From Lingula anatina (lineage: Eukaryota; Brachiopoda; Lingulata; Lingulida; Lingulidae): a DNA stretch of 64,000 bases. Under the pieces are notes generated by a model. The model searched no databases, had not been told where the DNA came from, and was given only the letters and a program-made list of their open reading frames with translations. The stretch spans positions 233,643-297,642 of the forward strand of contig NW_019775433.1 in assembly GCF_001039355.2 (NCBI RefSeq). The letters run 5' to 3'. The position numbers were made by a program, and so were the translations under genes. This document shows, one piece after another, positions 1 through 10,800 of the stretch. The first letter of the stretch is position 1; each line of letters starts with the position of its first letter.

Positions 1-157
1 TAACTTCGTGTTCACTACTTTGGTATACGTGAAGGTAATTCTCAGTAACTATTATATCCGCCTCAATCATCATCCATGTTTTTAGAGGAACATTTCACAA
101 AAGAACATATCATTACCGTAAGTTGATCTTTTAAACATTGGACTTCCTGTATCTAAG

Positions 158-376
158 GCTCTATTCCCATAGATTTTAGATCGATCTATCCCCGCGGGGA
201 GTCTCACTAGATTACTTTCAAATAATCCGACTTAAATGTCTGTCCCGCCTACTACAAGCTGTAAAGGGGTAATTAACTTTCGTGTCCGCCCGGCTGACAG
301 CTATTTAGCGTGAACCCCCAGGGAGTTAGGTCGATCTAAAGTAGGTCGATCTAATCTATGGAAATGGGGTGTTAGG
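158..376. mobile_element. MITE-like element with AGATCGATCTA inverted ends
   Basis: The left end (about 158-200, with CCCATAGATTTTAGATCGATC) reads again, inverted, at the right end (about 330-376, with GGTCGATCTAATCTATGG). The inside has no coding potential. A close relative lies at 60107-60335 and a more diverged one at 30919-31094. It is a short non-autonomous DNA transposon by structure. I cannot name the superfamily, and the exact ends are uncertain by several bases. Confidence 0.6.
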
Positions 377-401
377 ATGCATTCACAATGAAACTATCGT
401 T

Positions 402-580
402 CTACGTATACCGATCTACCTCCGCCAAGTCTTTCGCTGAATGCAATCAGTTTAACAAGCCTCCTCTTACTTTCAATCACCAACTTTTCTGTATTCAACA
501 CAACGCCAGGAGTAGGTGTGTTAATGTATTAAACTGATTGCATTTAGCAAGTCTCCGTGGAGTTGGATCGATATGCATAG
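402..580. mobile_element. MITE-like element with ~46 bp terminal inverted repeats
   Basis: The left arm (about 402-452, containing GAATGCAATCAGTTTA) matches the reverse complement of the right arm (about 530-580, containing TAAACTGATTGCATTTAGC). The ends resemble those of the element at 158-376, so the two are probably related. A diverged partial copy seems to lie near 4528-4600. There is no coding content. Confidence 0.6.
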
Positions 581-655
581 ACCGATTCATTGGGATTTTC
601 CCTTAAAGGATTGATATTAATACCACATATTTATACGTAAGATATGTTGTTACAG

Positions 656-3600
656 TCAATATAAGGAACATAAAATCTACATGGATTCCACCATTTGCGA
701 GGAGATGGCTGAGGACGTTACCTTCCCTGGCTATATAGCTTGTGATGGGTTCATGAAAATCGTAAGTGTTTTTGATACAATCCATACTCAATCGTTCACC
801 GTGTATGGCTATGTAGACATCTCATTGGCCCTCACTCTTCAAGTGAGATTGGTTCAGAACATATGACCTGTGTTGTCACGGGCAGCGTCAGTGTGAAAGC
901 GAAAAATAATCAATAAAACATTTGTCAAAAAAGTTTTACTTTTTATTAGGTCTCTCAGGTGGCCACATTTCTAACCTCTGGTTGTTTGTTACTTATACGT
1001 CACAGACACCGTGTACAGATACTCACTATGACGTCACGGAAACCACATCAACATCCCCAGTATGACGTCATAGTTAGCACGCTCAGATACTTTAATGTGA
1101 AAGATAAAGTTCACCAAAGTTATAGAATAAACGACGTTCATTATGAAGATCTTATAATTCCAATAATTTTTCTAGCTGAAGCAGGTGGCCATATTCTTCA
1201 ACTCTGGTTGGTCCAGCACGGATATCCACTATGACGTCACAGATACCATATTTGCGCAGGTGACAGGCGGACGACAGTGGATCCTGACCACACCACGTGA
1301 CGGGAAATACCTCTACTCAGACGACTTTAAATTCCATTCCGGTTAGTGACGCGGATTTTCACATAGAATGATATCATTTAATTCTTTCGGTTCGTTTTCA
1401 TACTTCAAGTTGAATTCACATATTTGTGTCTCAAGCGTACATGTATCTTAATCCGCGTTTACCTGATACAATTTCTCACATTTAATAAAAGCGATGGCTG
1501 AATCTTGGGGTTGGAATATAACGCCCTTTTTGTATTATTTCTTTTATTTAGTTTAATTTCACTTTGCTATATGTAGAAGCAGCAGCCCAATATTATATCT
1601 GATTAAGTTTTGACCCTCACTTAATTTACCTCTTCAAATTTAGAAACGGATTTTTCAGTAGATATAAAAGAATAAATAACGCCTCACGGCCCGAAATTCC
1701 ATTTCCTCACGACAGGTTCCTCACCAGTCAACCAGGAATCAGTGGACTTGACAAAATACCCAGACGTCGCCAAGGTCGCCATCTATAACGCCACCCTGGA
1801 ACCCGGAGATATCATCTATGTCCCCGAGGGGTGGTGGCACCAAGTGAGGACCCATGGCGGACCCCCTAATATCGCCCTCGCCATCTTTGTTGACTTCCTT
1901 CTTTGTATGTTCAACGTGGAGCAGACCGATCAAGTAATTGATTATATTGAAGGGTGTATCAAGCTTCGAGAACAGAAACCGAAAGGTGGGTGGAAAAAAA
2001 GTTTTTAACTGTTTGTGCGTGTGCGTGTGTGTGTGTGTAGATGTGTGTGTGTAGATGTGTGTTTCAATTCAGTCGGTGCGTGTTTAATGTATGCGTATGA
2101 ATGCACGTACCTGCGGATCGATGAGTGTAAACCTATATGGAATAATGATAATAATAAGAAGAAGAACAATAAATAGATAAAAATACACCATAAATCAGCT
2201 CATTTGTTCTATAACTTGCATAAGTGGATATCGTAAATATCAAACCATGGAGAGGTAGTACGACAGTGTCAAGAAAACACGCCGAAAGATAGAAGGGCGT
2301 TGACACTTCTAGTGGCTTTGATAAATTAGACTCAATTAACACTTATATCAATTTTATTTTGCAATCTGCCTTTATTTGTACTGCCATATCGAGGGAGGTA
2401 TATATTTTTTACCTTTTTATTCACCAGGTATGAAGTGTAACATCTCTATGGCCAATATGCCAATGAGTGAAGTATTTGCCAAGTACAGCTATCTCAAACC
2501 CGAAGCCATGGAAATCTCGCGAGAGAGTGCCGATATTGACGAGATGGACGAGAGGCGACTGAAGAGCGGATACCCCAGTACGTATATGTATATGTATATG
2601 TATATAGCCAATTCAGTATTTTTAGATTGATAGACGGCGCAGTGGCTAGTTACTTGTTTTGCCACCGCGGCGCCTCTGGGCTGTGATCATTACCTGATTG
2701 TTGGGACATAAAATGGTTTAGCTGCGATGGAGTTGTGAATGTAACGGATATATTGCATCTGTTGACAGCTACATATACACTGTAGCTCCTTAATGCCCAA
2801 CCGGCAAATTATGAGACGTAATGCTTAAACTACCCCAATGTCATGAGAGATCATTATAAAACGCCTCGCATTTGTGGCACTATTTTGTATACAAGAGTGT
2901 CCAAGAACGCGCATGTGAATATATACATATGTATGTGTTCGTTTGGTTGCGTGCATGTGTAGGCTATGTCTACATGTTTGAAGGACGAATAAAGAGAAAG
3001 GGAAGGAAAGTCTCCAAATGACGTCACTGCCCCCCTCGTTGTAAATGACCAATGTTTTTTTTCTCCTTAAATATGAAGTGATGCTGGTCAGAAACTCAAG
3101 AGAATCACTTGGAAGGGGTGTGTTTCACCAGAAATATACCAGAACTAAGTCTTGTTTATACTTATTTAAAAAATCGCTCAGGTAAAATGCACAGGAGAGT
3201 AATTCTGTCACTACACTCGTTTGATCTTACTCGTGAGGTGAATAAAGCTGAAAATCTTGTATTATTACTCAGCAGCAGCAGGCACCCGCAGTATATTACA
3301 AAAATTACGTAAACTGATCAAACATTGACGGTGTGCTTTCCAGCACCTTAATAAACCTTAATCAAGGGTTGCCCTCACGAGACAAGTACGCCCAGGAAAG
3401 TTCAGGAAAGTGACACTGGATGGGACACACGTGAGGTTGCGTGACTCGATCCTCTAAGAAATAATTCATTGTGTTCCGTATCAAGATCGACAATGGAACT
3501 CACAACGACCTCCGTCCTGTCCTCAACGTATACGTAAATGTTTTACCCCCCTTGGCGATAAACCACCGAAAAAAATATCGCTCGTGTTAACATTTTTGAC

Positions 3601-6186
3601 AAGATGTCATGACAAAATTATTGCTTATTTACATGAACAAAGTTATGATTAGCCTACCTAGTATCGGATGTTCGGAGCTTCCTCAATCTAACGAAATATT
3701 TGTGCCGCCGAGCACAGTGCAGCTGGTGGGCAGCTGTGACAGGTTAAGTGTGACGTCACAGTTGCTGAGTCACGTGATGTTTGTAGCAAGCTCTGATCTG
3801 GCAACAGTAGTTTGGATGTATAATGATAACAATGCATAATAATTGTAAATTGGTATTTCTCTATTTTATAATTTATCATAATATTGCAAGGCATCTACCG
3901 GTATGGTAATTTGAAGCAGGCATGACTTCAGTACACTTGTTTTGAGAGAGAGAGAGAGAGATTAATGCATTCAGGGCCTCCATTTACCATGATCCCCACT
4001 CTGCGGCCCAAAAAAACTTCAGTAGTCGAGGAGACACTGTGCCAACCTAACTTTGATTTTGAGTAGCATAGTTTAGCAAGGAGGGTTTATCTTTGATATT
4101 TTTCAGACGTTTTGTTCCATCGTCTTTACATTTTATCGGTCGAAAGAGTATGGACCAGTGCCAATGAGCATCACCCTCCCATATATTCCACATACCACGC
4201 TCAACGAGTATTTTTTCAATAACCTCATAATAGTTCCATGTCTGAACAGCGCCATTAAGTGTAGTTACTGTAATTCATCAAAATATTGTTGGGTAATCTC
4301 CCCGATCCGCATGCAATAGCCGATTGAAATAGTGTATTCTGTCGATATCAGCGGCGCAACCCGATGACTGCCAACCAAGGTCACCCTTCACCGCAATATA
4401 TACCGAAATACAACGATTTTATTTTTTAACAGACTGCTGTGGTCAGATAATAATGTTGCCCGACCTTATTTAGATTGTACGGATTCAAGCTATTTTCGTT
4501 CTTAGTCTGAGGGCTCATTCTCAATACAACTATCGGTCCAACTCCGCATGGGACTCTCAGTGAATGTAATTAGTTTAACAATTTAGCACGCCTCCATTTG
4601 CTTCCAAGGTGCTCGCATAAACACCAGGTTTTGTGTAGTTGGATTAATTTCAGCACACTCTTTTCTATATTTTTATAACGGGACTATATCTTGGTCAGAG
4701 AAATTTCTAGTTTTATTGGTAGTTTGTTTTTAACCTGGTGTTTTTTTCAGGTTTTTTTTTTTAGAAAGTTTAATTAATAGAAAATAAAATCTAAGAAACA
4801 CTAGGTGAAAACTGTATTGTACTGTTTAATCTGTTTGAAGTTTTATCCTCAAGTTTTAGCTTTTAATCATATTTTAAATATTATTTTTTATTTTATCCCC
4901 AGTGCCGGTATTGGGGCTTGGTCTGGGAGGCATGACGCCAGAAGAGACAGAGAGGGGTGTCCGCCACGCTCTTAAAGTAGGTTACAGGTACGTCTGCTTC
5001 TTAGGTGAGGTATACTAAGCTTTCGTAAAGGGCTACCGGTAGTTGGAAAAAGCGAGCGCCTAAGGGAAATGCAAGTAAATCTGGAGTACTCATAGTACTG
5101 TAGAACAAGATACTCCAGTAGGTACAGTTGTACCTTAGTTAGATTATGTAATTCTACGTCAGGACTCAATTTGCTAAGTCAATTCCACTGATTCATTTAA
5201 ATTATGATCTATTTCCCTCTTATACGTTTGAATTTTTCTTTAAGCGCGAGGTCAGTTTTTGATAAAAGTTACAACACCTGCTGACACCGTGCTAACTGAT
5301 GCATGGCCTGCTTCCATATATTCAGGGATAATGTGTGTGTATGTCAAGATTTCACTTTCACTCAATCTCAGTCTAAGTCATTTCAAATAAACATGAGTTA
5401 TGATACAGAGTATTAATTTGAATTTATGGTTATTTCGTTTATTTCAGGTTGTTTGACACCGATCCGGAAGACGAAAGCGAGGCAACTTTAGGTGCATTTT
5501 TGGCTGAAAACGAATACTGTGAACGTGAGGACATATTCGTTATCGTTAAAGTTCACCCAAAAAATTTGGGCAGAGAGGCGACAAGAAAGTCGATCGAGCG
5601 ATCTTTACAGAGGTTGCAGACGGACTATCTTGATTTGGTTCTGATCCAAGCGCCATCGTGCGACGAGAAGAAATTTAAATGCGAAGCAGACGACAACCGC
5701 GGCACGTGGCAGGAATCATTGGAAACTCTTGAAGAAATGAACAAAACTGGAGTTATTCGTTCATTAGGGGTAAGCAACTTCAAAAAGTCGCAGATGAAGG
5801 AACTTCTCAAAAAGGCAACTGTCCCCGTTTCTGTTCTCCAAGCCAGATTCGATCTAATGACAAGAAACACAGCGCTGAGGACATTTTGCGACAAAAACGG
5901 AATTCAGTTCATGGCGCACAGTTTGCTTGGCTTCGGATGGGTGGCCGACGGGCTCTTTGAGGGAAACCCAATCATCGGCAGTTTTCCGGTGATGCTGGCC
6001 GCGAGAAAATACCGCACCAGCCCAGCGTCCGTTTTGATCAGATTCGCTCTGGATCGGAACATCACCGTCGTCCCCCGGTCGTCCAATCCGCTGCATATTT
6101 CTCTGAACAAGCATGCTGCGTATTTAGATATTCCTGACAGCCCAGACATAATGAACAGTTTGGAAGACTTCCCTCACAGACAATGA
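656..6186 (+). CDS. JmjC/Cupin_8 oxygenase - aldo-keto reductase fusion protein (5' end outside window)
   Basis: Six exons (656-761, 1185-1341, 1716-1985, 2428-2577, 4903-4987, 5448-6186) join with matching phases into about 501 visible residues. Earlier exons must lie upstream, because exon 656-761 opens in mid-codon after an acceptor. Exons 2-3 hold a double-stranded beta-helix of the FIH/Cupin_8 type: the iron triad is HYD (in STDIHYDVTDTIFAQ) plus the His of DIIYVPEGWWHQV. The usual 2-oxoglutarate Lys of FIH is replaced by Arg (GGRQW). Exon 4 is a linker. Exons 5-6 are an AKR barrel with MPVLGLGLGGMT, FDTD, SLGVSNF and VVPRSSNP. In the AKR part Asp50 and Lys84 are kept, but Tyr55 reads Asp (FDTDPEDE) and His117 reads Gln (LVLIQAP), so it may be a pseudo-reductase. 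Both domains are well recognised. That they form one protein is inferred from splice phase. Confidence 0.85.
955..1060 (+). pseudogene. possible relic duplicate of the JmjC iron-site exon
   Basis: The stretch starts CAGGTGGCCACATTTCT and goes on to a TGACGTCAC motif. It resembles the real exon start at 1181 (CAGGTGGCCATATTCTT then TGACGTCAC) in the same order, but it lacks the HYD codons and has no good donor. I read it as a decayed tandem copy of exon 1185-1341. Chance similarity is not excluded. Confidence 0.35.
2013..2062 (+). repeat. GT-rich microsatellite
   Basis: A run of GTGTGTGT interrupted by AGAT lies in the intron after 1985. The rest of intron 1986-2427 shows nothing coding. Confidence 0.8.
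2578..4902 (+). other. intron between the JmjC part and the AKR part
   Basis: This 2.3 kb interval starts with GTACGT and ends with TTTTATCCCCAG. I see no exon with good borders and coding bias in it. It holds a short (GA)n run near 3944-3961 and a diverged repeat fragment near 4528-4600. No stop or start of an independent gene is evident, which favours a single transcript across both domains. Confidence 0.6.
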
Positions 6187-6194
6187 AATTAAGA

Positions 6195-6200
6195 AATAAA
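6195..6200 (+). terminator. AATAAA polyadenylation signal of the JmjC-AKR gene
   Basis: AATAAA begins nine bases after the TGA at 6184-6186. The second AKR copy reads AATTAA at the equivalent place (about 25265), so it lacks this hexamer. Confidence 0.55.
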
Positions 6201-7883
6201 AACTTTTAAGGGAAATGAAGGTAACAAAAAAAAAAATCTCCCTAACTCATTAATTTCACTTACATGCATCTACAGTAGGTATACCATATTACTATTAGAT
6301 TAATTTTTTTCATGAATATTCAGAAAAGTATGAGAAGCAAGGAATATAGGAGCAGACGACATGCGGCATGTGGCACAAACCTTCGGAAATCTTTCGCTAC
6401 AGACAGTGAAATTAAGATAGGCCTATTGTATGGAGGTGAAGAGGAAAAAAAAAACTCCACCTTTCTTATATCACGCTTTATATGTACATTTGATGCTTTT
6501 ACATGTATCGCGCATCTAATGCGTAAAGAGTACCGCTCCAGAGGTAAGACCCGTCAAAAATTATCAGTTATTTCAAACTTAATGCAGATCGATGTATGTC
6601 TGAACATTTGATAATAAGAAAGATTAAGTAATGTGTAGCACACATTGACGAAATATCAGACAGACAATAATATCACATATATATTTCCTCTCACTGAGGG
6701 GTGTCAGGATAAAAATCATCTTTATTTTAATTCCACACTTAGAAAAACTGCTAGCTAAATTTTGTAAAAGTGAAATTGAGCAGAATAAATGTCTTGTTTT
6801 GTATTTTTCGTGAACGTACAATTCTTCAATCACAATAAAAAAGCAAAACGACTCGAATGAAACACAAAAAAAGCAATGATTTATAAGAGCAACTGTATGC
6901 AGTATCAGTATGTAACTAACACAATGAACTTTTATCTGACCATTCACGTTAGAAATTCAACGACACATTCTCAACTGATCTTAATTTGCTCACAATTAAT
7001 TGCAGACTATAAACCTTCGTTGATGTAAGTACTAGGAATCCACAATTAAAACTTCCATATATGGCACACTTAAACCTACATTACTACATAGAGCTGCCGT
7101 CATTCATGCCTATAGTACTGCAATTAAAGTAATTAATTCTAAATGAAAATCCCATTTTTACTTTAAACAATGTTTACAACTGACTTTATATAATTAATAA
7201 TATTTCACATGCCAAAACTATTTCGAGCGACAGAAACACACATGCATGTTAAAAACCAATCTGTCTGATAAGGTGCAGCTACAAGCAGCATTTAAACGCT
7301 TTCTGAAATACATAAGCATCCACAATGCATTAACGGTTGAATTATATATAACGCTGTTGACTCTGTATATGAATGATAAAATATGTTAAAATAACTGTGA
7401 ATTACAAATTATCGTAAAGCCAGTGAAAGGGTTCAACAGCCAGTGGCTTAGTACATGGCGGGGTTCTTAGTGAAAAGAAATCAGGGCCCAGTAACTCGAA
7501 AGGATCGCGCATTGCGACCGAGCACGAGCGTCTCGATTCCATAGCTCGTCCATATTCGTCCCATATAATATACTGTAGTCTCTATGTGATATCGCTATTC
7601 TCAACACGCGTTGCTTCCGAGTTACGGAGCCCAAGTGACTTTGAAAGTAGGTCAAGCAATTTTCCCACACTTTTTGCCGCACGTTCATTCAAACGCAAGT
7701 ATTTCAGTCACTTGTCACGCAAGGTACATGCAAATTACAAAAACTGGATGTAAATGCATATTTTAGTCTTTATTTCTAGTCCTAATTTTTTACGCCCGAT
7801 TTCAAACAGGTCTTTGGAGTGTTTGATGTTGTGAAAGTAGCAGTTTAGTGCACCATCCAACTAAAACAACTTTGTATACCCCT
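6201..7883. other. 3' intergenic region between convergent genes (copy A)
   Basis: No gene is supported here. The stretch from about 6290 to 7415 is repeated, diverged, at about 25380-26525 as part of the segmental duplication. The alignment includes shared phrases such as CATTAACGGTTGAATTATAT near 7327 and 26438. Confidence 0.6.
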
Positions 7884-10800
7884 TTAATTTCGCTTGAATT
7901 TCTTTTGTAATGGGCCGCAATCTCTGTCGCATGTTTCATTGCTCACAGAAGATTTTGAACTGTGATTGGGCTTTGTAGTTTGGAAGTAAAACTTTTTCTT
8001 TGTTGTAAATACAAACTGGGCAATTTGATGATTGTGTTTTTCACTAAGCTTCGACTGCACGTGAAGACAAAGATTATATATTTCCTGATCGACTGGGATT
8101 TCCTCCACTAAGCACTGAGTAAAGGGGCTCAGAGACTCATTACTGCCAGCATAGGCATTGGTACCATCAGAAGCAGAAAGTATTTTTGCCATGTCGTAGC
8201 CAAGTTCAGTTTTGTTTAATTCTTTAAGATGAGCTATGTGCTTCTTGGAGGCATTTTCTATTGACATCAAATAACCTTTTCCTCCGGCCATTTGACCGCG
8301 ACATGCGTCTGTTATATATATTTTGAAAGCTGCTTCTGTTTTCCCCAAGTTTAACAAGATTTTGTCTTCATCAATTTTATCTCTATTGTGACAAAGGAGT
8401 TGCGCTACACCGTCCTTTGATATTTCTCCGTGACCCGAAAAATAAAAAAGGACAACTGCATCTTTTTGCTTGCCCCACCCTTCTATTACATCCATGATAT
8501 CCTTTTCATTTGCATCCTTTAATATGGTTACCTCAAATGGCTGGTTAAGGGAACTCAAAACCTTATACATCTCATCTGCATCATTTTCACAAGACGGCAG
8601 ACTTGGAGCTGGACCACAAGAATAGTTGTTGCCCACTACTAGAGCCAAACGCTTCTCATGGTGGCACACAGTCTCTGGGGAGGGTAACAAACAGAGTTCT
8701 GTTGAATAAATAACGTATTTAAAACAGTCCAGGAGGTATCACTGATTTATTAACGTAAGATTGAACTCTGGTGCTGGTAAAAAGTAATTAATCTGATTAA
8801 ATTTGATTTGTGTTTTATGTTGGATAATAATTTACTTAGGCGCACCACCAACTCAACTTTGAGCAGGTGAGTGTGAACAGTAAACTTTTTTCTCAAATGA
8901 CTATGTAATGACTATATTTTTGAAAACGAGCTTACCTGGCGGTTCTGAATCAAGCCCTCCCAACCGATCTCTGATAAGTCCATAGAACGTGTCTGATGTT
9001 TTGCAATCTGTATATTCCCTAAACATTAAAAATACAATTCAATATATACATATATACATGTACACTGTATATACTCCCCTACCAAAAAAAAAAAAAAAAA
9101 AAAAAAAATCACACAAGAAACGAAGCGTGAAGTAATGAAGAAAATTATGTAATTAACCAATCGTTTAATTCAGATATCTAGAACCATGTTTCACAAAATT
9201 CGACATCTAATTAACAAGCTTACCCCTGGCGCATCTGTGCGTGGAGTCAGAAAAGTTCTGTAACGCTTGTGATGGTGTAGGAGTAACACTTTTTGGTAGG
9301 GGAGTATATCTAGTTTTCAAGTTAGCCTTTACTTAATTGAAGACTAAATCTTTTTTATAAATGATTTTTTTAATATGGATTTTCATTCCCAATAAAATCT
9401 CAGTCGAGCATAGACATACATTTCCATTGCTTGTGGCCATCAATGCATATGCAAATACAATTCTAGAGTTGGTGTACATAGAAGTACTTTAAATTTTTAA
9501 TGTGTTAATTATCTTTTATGGAAAATAAAGTGTGCGTGCATTATCTTACCACCCAATGTGATTGTCACATCCTGAGCAGTAGATTATTTCCCATTCGTAT
9601 CCCTTGTACCACGTGAAGTAACTTGTTTTCTTGGAATGCAATAAGAAACTCATGTAAATGTGGTATCTTAATGTTTTTCAAATTTTTGAAAAATAAGAGA
9701 GGCATGTATTTAAAGTTTAAAAGTATTGACATATATCGGATCAAGTATATATGGCCCTTTGACAAAACGTGTCTTTGAAAATACCAAATTTAAAGCATCA
9801 AAAATAACCTGCCTGTTTCTTACTGGTATTATTCCTCCACATATTGCAATTAATACAAGGTAAAAGAGAACAGCGTTTCTGAGAAACTCAAAATGACTGA
9901 TAAAGATGATGCCCAGCTGATGTCTGATTAAAGGATATATGATAGTGGGTACACTTCGACATAAAGATGGGCTGTAACACTGTGGGTGTAATAAACCGTG
10001 TAAGACTATGAATTTTTGTTATTCTTTCAGTACGTTACGTAGAAATATTACTTTTGGAAGCCACTGTCTACACCATATAATATTGGCAATTGCGTCAGTA
10101 CATACGCTGCAGTTGCACCTGTGGTTGGACAGGAATATGTGAGACATGCGTAATGCAATTAAGTGTGTATTTTCAATAAATAATATATAAACATTTTGAT
10201 TCTATAATCCATTTACGTGCATGATGACATATTCAAACTTGGTTCATGACAAAAAAGTACCAGGCAAGGTAAGTTAACCTGTGCAAAAACAACTCGATTA
10301 TGAAGCTCACTTATAGTGTGACCTACTTTTAAATCATGTAGGATTTTTGTTCTCTTTTGGTGAATCTTTGGGTGCTTCAAGGCTATTTTCGCCAGCAAAT
10401 TTTATGTGAATATGTCTCTTCAGAGTATCTTTTTAAAGAGATATCAATCTGTATTATGAAAGATAAAGTGACAAGGGGGAATATTTGATAAAGAAAGAAC
10501 CAGGTATATGTCCGGGCCGGTTTTGGCAAAAGCTCATATTTTAGAATATAGATTATTGCTCTCTTGTGACACGTCGTAAAGAAAAAAGCATTTTCTGTGG
10601 GCCAAAAATGAATAAAACTATTATATGTAGACAATTTCTATCATTTTCTTGGCATTTTGATCATTTATCAATCTGATACTGAAACCACTGTTATCTAACA
10701 CTCATTGTTGTTAAAGTTCTAGGAATTGACAGCAATCTGCCCTTGAAAAAAAAAACTGAAAAAAAGAAAAAAAGAACCTCGCCATGATTAAAAATAGACA

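Noticed and set aside
5625-6149. Minus-strand ORFs of 80-90 codons across the AKR exon, and the similar ones at 24927-25256
   Set aside because: They are mirror frames of the AKR coding sequence and have no family resemblance.
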